Shown here one piece after another: positions 26,833 through 36,024 of a DNA stretch of 64,000 nt (the first letter of the stretch is position 1; each line of letters starts with the position of its first letter). The stretch covers positions 1 to 64,000 of the forward strand of contig NZ_JBLWWF010000009.1 of the NCBI RefSeq assembly GCF_048268085.1. The letters run 5' to 3'. This stretch comes from Neptunicella sp048268085 (GTDB lineage: Bacteria > Pseudomonadota > Gammaproteobacteria > Enterobacterales > Alteromonadaceae). The position numbers and the translations under genes were made by a program. Under the pieces are notes generated by a model, which saw nothing but the letters and a program-made list of their open reading frames with translations, searched no databases and was not told the DNA's origin.

Positions 26833-28998
26833 ATGAGAATGAAAACACTTTTTATGTTGCTTGTAGTCCTGTCGTCGTTAATCGGCAGAGTAGCAATAGC
26901 GCAAGACAAGTTCAGTGGCGAAGACGGTTACCGCTTATGGTTAAAATACGATTTAATTGAGGATAACGCGCAACGTCAGCAATACAGCCACACTTTGCAG
27001 TCACTGTTTATTGCGCCTCAATCCGACACAACCCGCATCATCCAGCATGAACTAAAAATTGCCAGCCATGGCTTATTGAGTCAGCCAATAAAACCGGCAG
27101 CCAACGCCAAACAGGCCAGTTTGCTGATGCTTAAAAGTGATAGCCCAGAGCTAAAGCAGTTTAAAATCCATCACGATCTGAACAAACTAGGTCAGGAAGG
27201 TTATTTACTTCATTCTACTGCTGACCAGATGCTGATCATTGCCAACAGCGACATCGGCCTGTTGTACGGCACGTTTGATCTACTCAGACGAATTCAAACC
27301 GGTCAGTCACTGAACAAACTAGACCACATTGAAATTCCCAAGATTCAGTTACGTATGCTTAATCATTGGGATGATCTGGATCGCCACACCGAACGGGGTT
27401 ACGCGGGCGAATCTATTTTTGACTGGCACAAGCTGCCTGATTACAAAGAACAGCGCTACTACGACTACGCTCGTGCCAATGCATCGATTGGTATTAATGG
27501 CATTGTACCCAATAACGTTAACGCCAATTCACTGATCCTGACCCCGGCTTATTTGCAAAAAGTCAAAGCGTTGGCCGATATCTTCCGTCCCTACGGCATC
27601 AAGGTTTATCTGTCGATTAAATTCAGCTCACCACAACAGATTGGTGGGTTAGACACCTCCGATCCGGCCGAACAGAAAGTACATGACTGGTGGCAGAAAA
27701 AAACCGACGAAATTTATGCACTAATCCCGGATTTTGGCGGCTATTTGGTTAAAGCCAACTCTGAAGGTCAGCCCGGCCCCGGTGATTACGGCCGTACTCA
27801 TGCCGAAGGAGCCAATATGTTGGCGCGTGCGTTAAAACCTCACGGCGGCAATGTACTGTGGCGAGCCTTTGTCTATGCCCATGACGCCAAAGCCGAACGC
27901 AGTCTGCAAGCCTATAACGAATTTGTGCCACTGGACGGCAAATTTGACGACAACGTCAGTGTGCAAGTTAAAAATGGGCCGATAGATTTTCAGCCACGGG
28001 AACCTTTCAGCCCGTTATTTGGTGCCATGCCGCACACCTCGCTTGCGATGGAATTTCAAATTACACAGGAATATTTAGGTTTTAGCACCCACTTGGCATA
28101 TTTGGGTACCCTGTATGAAGAAGCGCTGGATGCAGATACCCACACCGAAGGCCCGGGCTCGACGGTTGCCAAAGTGATTGACGGTAGTCTGGATTCGTTA
28201 CCACTTACCGCGATGGCAGGTGTGGCCAATATTGGTATGGACAGAAACTGGACCGGACATATTTTTGGTCAGGCAAACTGGTATGTGTTTGGTCGCCTGG
28301 CTTGGAATGATCAGCTTAGTGCCGCTGACATCGCCGATGAATGGATTAAAATGACCCTGACCGATGATAAACAGTCGGTTAATACCATCAAAGACATGAT
28401 GATGGGATCGCGCGAATTGATTGTCGATTATATGACCCCGCTCGGTTTGCACCATTTAATGGATACCGGCCATCACTATGGTCCCGGCCCCTGGGTCGAT
28501 AATCTTGGCCGTGCCGACTGGAACCCGACTTATTACCACCGAGCCGATGAACAGGGAATTGGACTGGATCGTACCGCATCCGGCACCAACGCGATTTCAC
28601 AATACGCCCCTTACTGGCAAAAAATCTTTGCTGATCCGAAAAAAACACCGCAAGAACTGTTGTTGTGGTTCCATCATCTAAGCTGGGATTACACAATGCC
28701 TTCCGGTGACACGCTTTGGAATGAACTGGTAAAACATTATTACCATGGCGCCAAAGGCGTGGAAAAAATGCAAAAGCAATGGCTGGCAATCAAAGATCAA
28801 ATTGAGCCAAACCAGTTTGAACAAGTCAAAATGGCGCTGGCCATACAGGTAAAAGAAGCCAAATGGTGGCGAGATGCCTGTGTTTTATATTTCCAAACGT
28901 TCTCTAAACGTCCTATTCCAGAGGGGTTAGAACGACCCGAGCACAGTCTGGAATATTATCAATCCCTTAAATTTCCCTATGCACCAGGACAAGGCTAA
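26833..28998 (+). CDS. aguA: GH67 alpha-glucuronidase
   Basis: 721 residues with a signal peptide cleaved near VAIAQ (residue ~24), so periplasmic or exported. GH67 signatures include LDHIEIPKIQLRMLNHWDDLD, SIGINGIVPNNVN, GGYLVKANSEGQPGPGDYGRTHA, YLGTLYEEAL and WDYTMPSGDTLWNELV. It removes 4-O-methylglucuronic acid from the non-reducing end of xylo-oligosaccharides. The start codon of the next gene overlaps its stop by one base, so it is operonic with the esterase. Length is normal for the family. Confidence 0.95.
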   Translation: MRMKTLFMLLVVLSSLIGRVAIAQDKFSGEDGYRLWLKYDLIEDNAQRQQYSHTLQSLFIAPQSDTTRIIQHELKIASHGLLSQPIKPAANAKQASLLMLKSDSPELKQFKIHHDLNKLGQEGYLLHSTADQMLIIANSDIGLLYGTFDLLRRIQTGQSLNKLDHIEIPKIQLRMLNHWDDLDRHTERGYAGESIFDWHKLPDYKEQRYYDYARANASIGINGIVPNNVNANSLILTPAYLQKVKALADIFRPYGIKVYLSIKFSSPQQIGGLDTSDPAEQKVHDWWQKKTDEIYALIPDFGGYLVKANSEGQPGPGDYGRTHAEGANMLARALKPHGGNVLWRAFVYAHDAKAERSLQAYNEFVPLDGKFDDNVSVQVKNGPIDFQPREPFSPLFGAMPHTSLAMEFQITQEYLGFSTHLAYLGTLYEEALDADTHTEGPGSTVAKVIDGSLDSLPLTAMAGVANIGMDRNWTGHIFGQANWYVFGRLAWNDQLSAADIADEWIKMTLTDDKQSVNTIKDMMMGSRELIVDYMTPLGLHHLMDTGHHYGPGPWVDNLGRADWNPTYYHRADEQGIGLDRTASGTNAISQYAPYWQKIFADPKKTPQELLLWFHHLSWDYTMPSGDTLWNELVKHYYHGAKGVEKMQKQWLAIKDQIEPNQFEQVKMALAIQVKEAKWWRDACVLYFQTFSKRPIPEGLERPEHSLEYYQSLKFPYAPGQG

Positions 28999-30917
28999 TG
29001 CGTAAACTGACTTTATCTTTACTGAGCGGGCTAATTTTAAGCCAACCTGCACTGGCAGATATAACTCTGCCCAAACTGATTTCTGACGGTATGATTTTAC
29101 AACGTGATAAACCCGTACGCATTTGGGGCTGGTCAGCCCCGAATGAAGCGGTTACCGTCCGTTTAGATGGGCAATTAGTTGGCCGTGTTACCAGCCCAAC
29201 GGGAGAATGGTCACTAACCTTACCTGCACAACAAGCGGGTAAAACTCACACCATCAGCCTGCAAGGCAACAATAAACTCACGGTTAAAGATGTGTTATTT
29301 GGTGAAGTCTGGGTCGCTGGTGGACAATCCAATATGGAACTGCCGATGGAACGGGTTAAAGAACGTTTTCCACAAGTCATCGCTGATGCCAACTACCCCA
29401 CGATTCGCCAGTTTAATGTCAGTATGCAATACGACTTTAATAAACAACATAGCGATTATCCCAATGGCGAATGGGTTGCAGCCACACCACAAAGTGTATT
29501 GAAGTTTTCCGCCGTGGCATTCTTTTTTGCCCGTGATCTGCAACAAAAATATCATGTGCCGGTGGGGATTATTAAAACCCCGATTGGCGGTACACCAGTG
29601 CAATCATGGATCAGCGAAGATGCCTTGCAGGCATTTCCTACCTATGTAAAAGAACTCACGCCCTATCAACAACAGGGTTATATCGCCCAAGTTAAAGCCG
29701 CAGATAAACAAAAAAATGACGATTGGTATGGCGATCTGGATGGTCGTGATCTAGGTCTGCAACATAACTGGCAACAACCCGATGTGGATGATAGCGACTG
29801 GCAAACTTATCAGCTCCCCGGCATGTGGCCTGATGGCATGTTAGAGCCTAAAGAAGGGGTTATCTGGTTCCGCAAAGACATCAACATACCGGCAGACATG
29901 GCCGGAAAAAGCCAAAAATTAATGATGGGGCGCATCGTCGATGCCGATCAGGTGTTTGTTAATGGTCAGCAAGTGGGCAATATTACTTATCAATATCCAC
30001 CAAGACGTTATACCGTGCCACAAGGCCTGCTCAAACAGGGAAAAAACTCTATCGTCGTGCGGGTAGTCAATAGTCAGGGGCGAGGTGGTTTTGTCACCGA
30101 CAAACCTTACTGGTTAGGCAGTGAAGACCAGCATATTGATTTAACCGGTAGCTGGAAATACAAAATTGGCGCCACGGCAGAACGTTTGCCTAGCGACACC
30201 TTTATCCAATACAAACCCACCGGCTTGTTTAACGCCATGATCTCTCCGGCATTGCCGTATACCATTGAAGGGGTGATCTGGTATCAAGGTGAATCCAATA
30301 CCGGCCATCCAAGCGATTACCATGCGCTATTTTCCACCATGATCCAGGACTGGCGTCGTCATTGGGGGCAGGGTGATTTTCCTTTCCTGTTTGTGCAGTT
30401 AGCCAATTTTCAGGCCTATCATGACCAACCAGTAGAAAGTGGCTGGGCAGAACTACGTCAAGCACAGTTAGACACCTTATCGGAACCCAACACCGGCATG
30501 GCAGTCATTACCGATGTGGGTGAATGGAATGATATTCACCCACTGGATAAACAAACTGTTGGCCAGCGTTTATCACTGGCGGCGCAGCATATCGCCTATG
30601 GCGAAGATCTGGTCTATTCCGGCCCCATCGCTCAAAGTGCGCAAGCTATGGGCAATTCGTTAGTGGTTAACTTTAATCACACTGGCAGTGGCTTAAAGGT
30701 CAAAGGCGACAAGTTAACTGGCTTTGCAATTGCAGGCGAAGATGGCATTTATCATTGGGCTGAAGCCACCATCAAAGGCGATAAAGTTGAACTGCACAGT
30801 GAAGATGTAGCGGCACCGGTTTCGGTACGTTATGGCTGGCAGGATAATCCTGAAAACGCCAATTTATATAATAAAGAAGGCTTACCCGCCTCCCCCTTTG
30901 AAGTCACAGCAAACTAA
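28998..30917 (+). CDS. SGNH-type sialate/xylan O-acetylesterase
   Basis: 639 residues with a signal peptide (cleavage after PALA, ~20). SGNH blocks: AGGQSNMELPM with the nucleophile Ser, YQGESN, and DVGEWNDIHP containing the catalytic Asp/His. A jelly-roll domain of about 150 residues (DVDDSDWQTYQLPGMW ... VWFRKDI-like) interrupts the hydrolase fold, as in the 9-O-acetylesterase family. Given overlap with the GH67 gene, acetyl-xylan rather than sialic acid is the likely substrate (inference). A strong hairpin follows the stop. Confidence 0.88.
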   Translation: MRKLTLSLLSGLILSQPALADITLPKLISDGMILQRDKPVRIWGWSAPNEAVTVRLDGQLVGRVTSPTGEWSLTLPAQQAGKTHTISLQGNNKLTVKDVLFGEVWVAGGQSNMELPMERVKERFPQVIADANYPTIRQFNVSMQYDFNKQHSDYPNGEWVAATPQSVLKFSAVAFFFARDLQQKYHVPVGIIKTPIGGTPVQSWISEDALQAFPTYVKELTPYQQQGYIAQVKAADKQKNDDWYGDLDGRDLGLQHNWQQPDVDDSDWQTYQLPGMWPDGMLEPKEGVIWFRKDINIPADMAGKSQKLMMGRIVDADQVFVNGQQVGNITYQYPPRRYTVPQGLLKQGKNSIVVRVVNSQGRGGFVTDKPYWLGSEDQHIDLTGSWKYKIGATAERLPSDTFIQYKPTGLFNAMISPALPYTIEGVIWYQGESNTGHPSDYHALFSTMIQDWRRHWGQGDFPFLFVQLANFQAYHDQPVESGWAELRQAQLDTLSEPNTGMAVITDVGEWNDIHPLDKQTVGQRLSLAAQHIAYGEDLVYSGPIAQSAQAMGNSLVVNFNHTGSGLKVKGDKLTGFAIAGEDGIYHWAEATIKGDKVELHSEDVAAPVSVRYGWQDNPENANLYNKEGLPASPFEVTAN

Positions 30918-30926
30918 ACCTTCAAG

Positions 30927-30957
30927 CAGGCGCCCTTTATCGGGCGCCTGTTGGGTT
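30927..30957 (+). terminator. Rho-independent terminator after the GH67-esterase operon
   Basis: Perfect 9-bp stem CAGGCGCCC/GGGCGCCTG with a TTTATC loop, ten bases after the esterase stop, followed by TTGGGTTTAT. The T-tract is weak but the GC-rich stem is convincing. It may also act for the convergent SDR gene. Confidence 0.75.
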
Positions 30958-30970
30958 TATGCTTCGCCGC

Positions 30971-31708
30971 CTATTCACCTGATAAATTTGCGGTAACAAA
31001 AGCATCAGAGTAGCCCTGATAGGCACCCCAGAATTGCTGGGCAACGTCATCAGGAAACAAATGAAAATCACCTTTCTCTATTGCAGTAATAATCCCGTCG
31101 GCAACAACCTTTGGACTGGCTGCGTCAGAAAAACCCGCAGTAGCTCCCATATCCGTGGCTATTGGACCAGGATGTACACTCAACACCTGAACACCTTTAG
31201 GTATTAGCACTTCTCGCAGTGCCTGGGTCAGAGAGTAAGAAGCGGCTTTTGATATTGAATAAGTAGCAGAATTGGAGAAGTTCCGGATCGACACGACCGA
31301 GTTGAGCTGCACCAGAACACCATGGTTCTTTTCAAGCACCGGCGCAAAGGCATTAGCCAAGCGTAGTAGACCATATAAGTTAACTTCCAACTCATAATTC
31401 AGCGCCTGTTCGGTATCATCTTCCAACGGGCCTTTAGGCACCAACACACCGGCATTATTGACTAGAATATCGACGTCATCGGCATGCTCTGCCGCCCGTT
31501 TAATGGCATCCTTGTCGGTTATATCCAGCGCTATTGCTTCAACCCGACTAGCATAGAGATCTTCAAGCTCTTTGGTAGATGTCACATCCCTTACGGCGAG
31601 ATAAACCTTCTTTGCACCACGAGCTAAAAACGTTTCCACAATCTGCTTACCGATTCCGCGGTTAGCACCGGTTACCAACACCACTTTATTTTCTATTTTC
31701 TGACTCAT
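30971..31708 (-). CDS. Short-chain dehydrogenase/reductase
   Basis: 245 residues from ATG 31708, preceded by GGAG; an opening at 31792 would run through the operator region and is rejected. Classical SDR: TGANRGIGKQIV cofactor motif, LDITDKDAI, NNAGVL, catalytic Ser (QLNSVVSI) and YSISKAASYS (Tyr-x3-Lys). The substrate is unknown. It is divergent from a TetR regulator with two palindromic sites between them, so repression by that regulator is probable. Confidence 0.92.
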   Translation of the reverse strand: MSQKIENKVVLVTGANRGIGKQIVETFLARGAKKVYLAVRDVTSTKELEDLYASRVEAIALDITDKDAIKRAAEHADDVDILVNNAGVLVPKGPLEDDTEQALNYELEVNLYGLLRLANAFAPVLEKNHGVLVQLNSVVSIRNFSNSATYSISKAASYSLTQALREVLIPKGVQVLSVHPGPIATDMGATAGFSDAASPKVVADGIITAIEKGDFHLFPDDVAQQFWGAYQGYSDAFVTANLSGE

Positions 31709-31738
31709 TGTTCTAGCTCCAATTAGTGAATTATAAAT

Positions 31739-31783
31739 TGTACCGATCGGTACAGTGTTGATTAAATTATACCAATCGGTACA
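31739..31783. promoter_or_regulatory. Two TetR-type operator sites in the SDR/tetR divergent promoter
   Basis: A perfect 16-bp palindrome TGTACCGATCGGTACA at 31739-31754 and a second copy TATACCAATCGGTACA at 31768-31783 with two mismatches. Their centres are 29 bp apart. Position between divergent genes and TACCNNNNGGTA symmetry fit operators for the adjacent TetR protein. Confidence 0.8.
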
Positions 31784-31821
31784 ATAATGCAAAATATATT
31801 TAGAGCGATGAGAAATATCTT

Positions 31822-32442
31822 ATGACTGCAGGTAGAAAATTAGCCTTTGATAAAGACATTGCCTTAGATGCAGCGATGAAGGTGTTCTGGCACAAAGGTT
31901 ACGTGGGCGCATCATTGTCTGAGCTAACCGACGCGATGCAGATAAATAAACCTAGCTTATACAGTGCCTTCGGCAACAAGGAAGCCTTGTTTATTCAGGC
32001 GCTGAATAAATACAGCACTCAGGTTGAAGAAACATATTTTTCGTTGCTTTACACCGAAGGCGTTGACCTGAAACAACGTATCACAAACTTTTTGACAGCC
32101 ATCGTTAACAGCCAATGTGATGATCAAAGTCCTAAAGGATGCTTTTTGTGTGCCGGTGTTTCCGAGTCAGCCAATTCTGATATTCCAGAAGCGATAAAGT
32201 TGGTGCTGGATGAACGTATACAGGGAATCTACAAGGCGTTGCGGGAAATTTTCCAGAACGATCCGGAAGCCATGCAACAAGGTCTGAGTAGTAACGCTGA
32301 ACAACACGCCAGATTTCTGAGCACACTGTTGCATGGAACCGCCGGGCTTGCCCGCGCGGGTTTAGGACCGGAACAATTACTACCCGTTGTTCAGCAGGGA
32401 GTACGATCGTTAGAATTAGGTGACAACACTGTAAATCCATAA
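31822..32442 (+). CDS. TetR/AcrR-family transcriptional regulator
   Basis: 206 residues. The N-terminal helix-turn-helix (ALDAAMKVFWHKGYVGASLSEL ... INKPSLYSAFGNKEALFIQAL) is typical of TetR proteins that control neighbouring oxidoreductases. A C-terminal ligand domain contains CFLCAGVSES. It is divergent from the SDR gene and likely autoregulated through the two palindromes upstream. The inducer is unknown; a reactive electrophile is a common theme in the family (inference). Confidence 0.92.
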   Translation: MTAGRKLAFDKDIALDAAMKVFWHKGYVGASLSELTDAMQINKPSLYSAFGNKEALFIQALNKYSTQVEETYFSLLYTEGVDLKQRITNFLTAIVNSQCDDQSPKGCFLCAGVSESANSDIPEAIKLVLDERIQGIYKALREIFQNDPEAMQQGLSSNAEQHARFLSTLLHGTAGLARAGLGPEQLLPVVQQGVRSLELGDNTVNP

Positions 32443-32479
32443 AGGACTTCGCGGTCCGCGTTGTTAAAGGAGAAATGCT

Positions 32480-32830
32480 ATGCCTGAACATCGTATTTTT
32501 AAAATGGCCTTTGCCAAGGTGTATCCCATGTACGTTCAAAAGGCCGAGCGCAAGAACCGCACTAGAGAAGAAGTGGACCAGATTATTTGTTGGTTGACCG
32601 GTTATGATCAGGCAGGACTAGAACAACAAATTGAGCAACAAAACGATTTTGCTACTTTTTTTGCCCAGGCACCGCAGCTTCATCCCAATTGTTCACAGAT
32701 TAAAGGCGTGGTGTGTGGAGTGCGAATTGAAGACATTGATGATCCGCTGATGCAAAAAATACGTTATCTGGACAAGCTGATAGACGAACTGGCCAAAGGT
32801 AAAGCCATGGACAAAATTCTGCGCCAATAA
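32480..32830 (+). CDS. DUF2200-family protein
   Basis: 116 residues, starting at ATG 32480 behind AAAGGAG. It matches the DUF2200 pattern (HRIFKMAFAKVYPMYVQKAERKNRT, then EEVDQIICWLTGYD, then FFAQAPQLHPN, KGVVCGVRIEDIDDPLMQKIRYLDKLIDELAKGK). The domain is restricted to bacteria and has no known function. It lies 37 bases after the TetR gene and may be cotranscribed. Confidence 0.85.
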   Translation: MPEHRIFKMAFAKVYPMYVQKAERKNRTREEVDQIICWLTGYDQAGLEQQIEQQNDFATFFAQAPQLHPNCSQIKGVVCGVRIEDIDDPLMQKIRYLDKLIDELAKGKAMDKILRQ

Positions 32831-33178
32831 TCGAATTTCAGCTCATATACCTGCCGATCACAATATTAGCGACGTTATTTGGAATAGTTACAACTTCATC
32901 TGACACTTTTTATTATAGAGGTTAACTAAATCTGACAGTCTGCTTTGTGCCACTCCCTCATTCTTATTTATTTTAATTAAACTAATTACTGCAGTTTTTT
33001 TTATTTACTGAGTAGCCTACGTACGTCACTATTTTAAATGACTTAATTCACCTATTTGCTAGTAGATTGAAATCATGAGATGTTATCAGAGTTACATTTC
33101 ATATTCTCAGATTAACTGATATTGGGTAGTTACCATAATTAACTTAAATGAAAAGTTTATCCGTCTATTTAAGCACAA
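32831..33178. other. AT-rich non-coding gap
   Basis: 348 bases with T- and A-rich runs. I found no convincing gene, RNA or repeat. It marks the left edge of an AT-rich islet that includes the next two genes. Confidence 0.5.
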
Positions 33179-34108
33179 ATGAAAAAAATCATTCCCAGAA
33201 TATTTATCTGGTGTTTAGGTTTGTTATTAATACCAACTGTGATTGTTCTATCGTTTGAATTACTCACAGAGTGGCTTTATGACGAACATCAGTTACCAAA
33301 AAATTATGGTAAGGTTCAAACTGAGCTTCATTTGGGAAAAGGTAAAAGACAGCCACTAATAGTCGCATTAGGAGGTTCCGAAGGGGGAAACTCTTGGAAT
33401 GCGAGTGTGGGCTATAGGAAATTTCTGAATGAACGAGGGTATGCTTTTTTGCCTATCGCATATTTTGGATTAGATGGAATACCAGAAAAGTTAGATCGCA
33501 TCGCATTAAACGGTGTGCATGAGGCGGTTTTGAATGCCGCTAAAAACCCAAATATAAATGAAAACTGCATTGCAATTATTGGAGTATCTAAGGGTGCTGA
33601 ATTGGCATTGTTACTAGCAAGTTACTACCCTGAATATAAGGCCGTAGTTGCTCTATCACCAAGCAACGTTAATTTTACATCAACAACAAATCCTATGGTA
33701 AAGATATCATTCCCTTTGGTCATGGACACTCCATCTTTTTCAATCGACGGTAAGTCATTACCATTTGTTCCTGCGAGTTGGAAAGCTAAACTAAAAGGCT
33801 TTAGTGGTGATTTTCTTGGTTTTTACGAAGATATGCTAGCAAATAAGTCGGCAGTAAAGTTGGCCACAATTAAGGTAGAAAATATTAATGGAGCCATTTT
33901 TATGGTCTCGGGTAAATACGATAATCTTTGGCCTTCATCGGCTATGTCAGAAATGATGATGGCGCGCTTAACATTGAATAACTTCTCTCACCATTTCGAG
34001 CACCTTGAATTCGATGGAGATCATTATAGTTGGGGGCCAAGTATGGTTGAGGTCGATGATTTTTTGTCTGAACAAATAATGTCAAAAAACAACCTAGATT
34101 GTAGATAG
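33179..34108 (+). CDS. Alpha/beta hydrolase of the BAAT C-terminal family
   Basis: 309 residues with an N-terminal membrane or signal segment (~5-26). It resembles the acyl-CoA thioesterase/BAAT C-terminal domain: IVALGGSEGG oxyanion region, nucleophile elbow GVSKGAELAL, acid in SGKYDNLWPS and His in FDGDHYSWGP. Codon use is markedly more AT-rich than the flanking metabolic genes, suggesting acquisition by transfer. Substrate unknown; bile-acid conjugation is not implied. Confidence 0.82.
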   Translation: MKKIIPRIFIWCLGLLLIPTVIVLSFELLTEWLYDEHQLPKNYGKVQTELHLGKGKRQPLIVALGGSEGGNSWNASVGYRKFLNERGYAFLPIAYFGLDGIPEKLDRIALNGVHEAVLNAAKNPNINENCIAIIGVSKGAELALLLASYYPEYKAVVALSPSNVNFTSTTNPMVKISFPLVMDTPSFSIDGKSLPFVPASWKAKLKGFSGDFLGFYEDMLANKSAVKLATIKVENINGAIFMVSGKYDNLWPSSAMSEMMMARLTLNNFSHHFEHLEFDGDHYSWGPSMVEVDDFLSEQIMSKNNLDCR

Positions 34109-34221
34109 AAGTATCTACAATAAATGGCCAAATTAACTGAGGTAGATTTTTAATAAGCGTGTCCATGTGATCTGGTTAACACCTAGCCATGGGCTTTTCC
34201 TAACCAGCTTGTATATCAAGC

Positions 34222-34572
34222 CTATATTTCTGCCTGAAAAGCACCTTCATTAGAAGGGACAAAAACTCGAAGGCATTTACCAGAATCATCGCGTATGACC
34301 CAGATGTGAGTAGTAAAGGTTTCCTGAATAGCCTCTTTACCCTTATCAATAATATTATAAAGCACCTCTTTCCCTTCAAAATCGACCCAGTACAAATTGG
34401 CTTTTGGATAGTTCTTATTTATGAAATTAATACTAACCTTGTAATCACTAAGCTTGCTATGGACAGTATCAATACTTTCACAGCCAACATCGGTCAGGAA
34501 AATATTTTGTTTAGACGCAGGTTCACATCCACTTACTAAAGACCAAAGAATTAAAAAAAGAATTATTTTCAA
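34222..34572 (-). CDS. Small lipoprotein with a VHL beta domain-like sequence
   Basis: 116 residues. The lipoprotein signal has lipobox VSGC (Cys16). Residues ~45-108 resemble the beta domain of the von Hippel-Lindau protein: INFINKN, YWVDFEGKEVLYN (compare VWLNFDGEPQPY in VHL), a Gly-containing turn, TTHIWVIRDDSGKCLRVFVPS (compare GHLWLFRDAG and LFVPS). Order and spacing are conserved. VHL-like domains are known in some bacterial exported proteins; their function is unclear. This is my reading of the pattern, not a computed match. Located in the AT-rich islet. Confidence 0.6.
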   Translation of the reverse strand: MKIILFLILWSLVSGCEPASKQNIFLTDVGCESIDTVHSKLSDYKVSINFINKNYPKANLYWVDFEGKEVLYNIIDKGKEAIQETFTTHIWVIRDDSGKCLRVFVPSNEGAFQAEI

Positions 34573-34823
34573 AACACCACCATCCTATAAAAATCTCAAA
34601 GCCTATTAAGTACTGCTCTCAGGCGTTTTTCATCGTCTTTGCATATTTGTTATCATAACCTGCCACACAGCACAAACGTTACTGACATTTCATAGTAATA
34701 TTCTCAATTTACTCGATGTATTGCGATTACAAATATTTGTCTATTGAATGTTCGTTATTCGCTGTCAGGGTGAATCTAGCCTACTTAGCAAAATGTGTCA
34801 GATCAGGTATGAGTCACTACACG

Positions 34824-35033
34824 TTATTCATCCTCCACATACTCCAGAATATCACCCGGCTGACAGTCCAATACCTTGCAAATCAGTTCAAGAGTGGCAA
34901 AGCGTACTCCCTTAACCTTACCTGTGCGTAGCAGCGACAAGTTTTGCTCTGTGATCCCGACAGCAGTGGCCAGTTCCTTGCCACGAATCTTACGCTTGGC
35001 TAGCATCACATCCAGATTAACCACAATCGCCAT
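34824..35033 (-). CDS. Xre-family HTH regulator (YozG-like)
   Basis: 69 residues, essentially a single Cro/C1-type HTH: MLAKRKIRGKELATAVGITEQNLSLLRTGKVKGVRFATLELICKVLDCQPGDILEY. Small regulators of this type are regularly paired with DUF2975 membrane proteins, and that gene lies 30 bases upstream on the same strand. Probably represses or tunes its own operon. Confidence 0.88.
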   Translation of the reverse strand: MAIVVNLDVMLAKRKIRGKELATAVGITEQNLSLLRTGKVKGVRFATLELICKVLDCQPGDILEYVEDE

Positions 35034-35063
35034 TGTCCCGCCTCCTTAAAATTGCACCACCTC

Positions 35064-35585
35064 TTAAATAAACTGCTTGTTCTCATCCTCAAGCTTGTTG
35101 CCTTTAATTAACAACTCACTCATTACCCATAAAATCATTGCCAGAGCCACCATTTTGATTTCATCACTCCCCATCGAAAGCGTTAACATTTTTTGCCCGG
35201 CCGGATGATTCCACGACAACAGCAGACTTGAAAGCGCCAAATGCACAGGTTTGGCGAGCGCCTGAATAAACAACATGATTGAGAACCAGCGCAGATCGCG
35301 ACTGTTGCTCAGATTAAACAACTCACCTTTGGCAAAGTTGGCAAAAGCGCGGCGCAGAAAGTACAAGCCCACCACAGCAATCGCAACGTAAAGTACGCTA
35401 AGCAGCCATAACCCCTGCCACTGACCGGGTGTCACACTATGCCAGTGAATTGGCAGGTTGAGACTGTTTCTGGCCAGTGCGATAAACGCATCAAGATCGA
35501 CGAACAAGTACGCAGCGGCAACAGGAGTGATAACCATGATGACCAGACATCCCCAGGCAATCAGCAAAGACAATTGACGGACCAT
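35064..35585 (-). CDS. DUF2975-family membrane protein
   Basis: 173 residues with four predicted transmembrane segments (about 7-30, 60-80, 100-120 and 143-160) and the DUF2975 layout (FAKGELFNLSNSRDLRWFSIMLFIQALAKP). Function unknown. It forms a two-gene operon with the downstream Xre regulator. Confidence 0.85.
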   Translation of the reverse strand: MVRQLSLLIAWGCLVIMVITPVAAAYLFVDLDAFIALARNSLNLPIHWHSVTPGQWQGLWLLSVLYVAIAVVGLYFLRRAFANFAKGELFNLSNSRDLRWFSIMLFIQALAKPVHLALSSLLLSWNHPAGQKMLTLSMGSDEIKMVALAMILWVMSELLIKGNKLEDENKQFI

Positions 35586-35670
35586 ATTTCTTCCTTAACA
35601 GAGTTGACATGATTGTAATATAGCAATAAATTATCGTTTTACAATCATTTTATTAATCAGAGATCGATAT

Positions 35671-36024
35671 ATGAAACGCTTATTCAAGGTCACAATATGG
35701 TTACTAGTGATGTTTTCTTCATTTAATGCGGCTGCTTTAACCGCAGAACAGTTTAATCAAATCTGTCAATCTACTCCGGGTGATTGCAGTAATAATGGTA
35801 CGCTGCAAGCCTACGTCGGTGGCGCTCTGGATTTACTCGCGACATTAAATGAGCAGACAAACTATCTGGATAAACTATATTGCAAGCAATCCAAACAATT
35901 ATTCGACGTGGCGGCAATCATTGGTTTTATCCAGACCCATAGTAATGAATCGCAACAACAGAATGCGATGTTATTAATGGTTCGCTATTTTGAGCAAAAT
36001 GGGGGATGTAAAGACAATGAATAA
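35671..36024 (+). CDS. Small exported protein resembling the Rap1a/Tai immunity family
   Basis: 117 residues with a signal peptide (cleavage near NAAA-LT, ~23) and four mature cysteines in a spacing like Rap1a/Tai immunity proteins: a C-x6-C opening (ICQSTPGDC), YVGGALDLL, LYCKQSKQLFDVAAIIGFIQTH and a terminal GGC. Rap1a-type proteins neutralise Ssp1/Tae4-class type VI amidase effectors in the periplasm. No effector or T6SS gene is seen here, so a general periplasmic role is possible. Assignment is by pattern and moderate. Confidence 0.55.
   Translation: MKRLFKVTIWLLVMFSSFNAAALTAEQFNQICQSTPGDCSNNGTLQAYVGGALDLLATLNEQTNYLDKLYCKQSKQLFDVAAIIGFIQTHSNESQQQNAMLLMVRYFEQNGGCKDNE

Noticed and set aside
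28388..28789. 133-codon minus-strand frame in the GH67 gene
   Set aside because: Antisense to conserved GH67 coding sequence, with no domain of its own.
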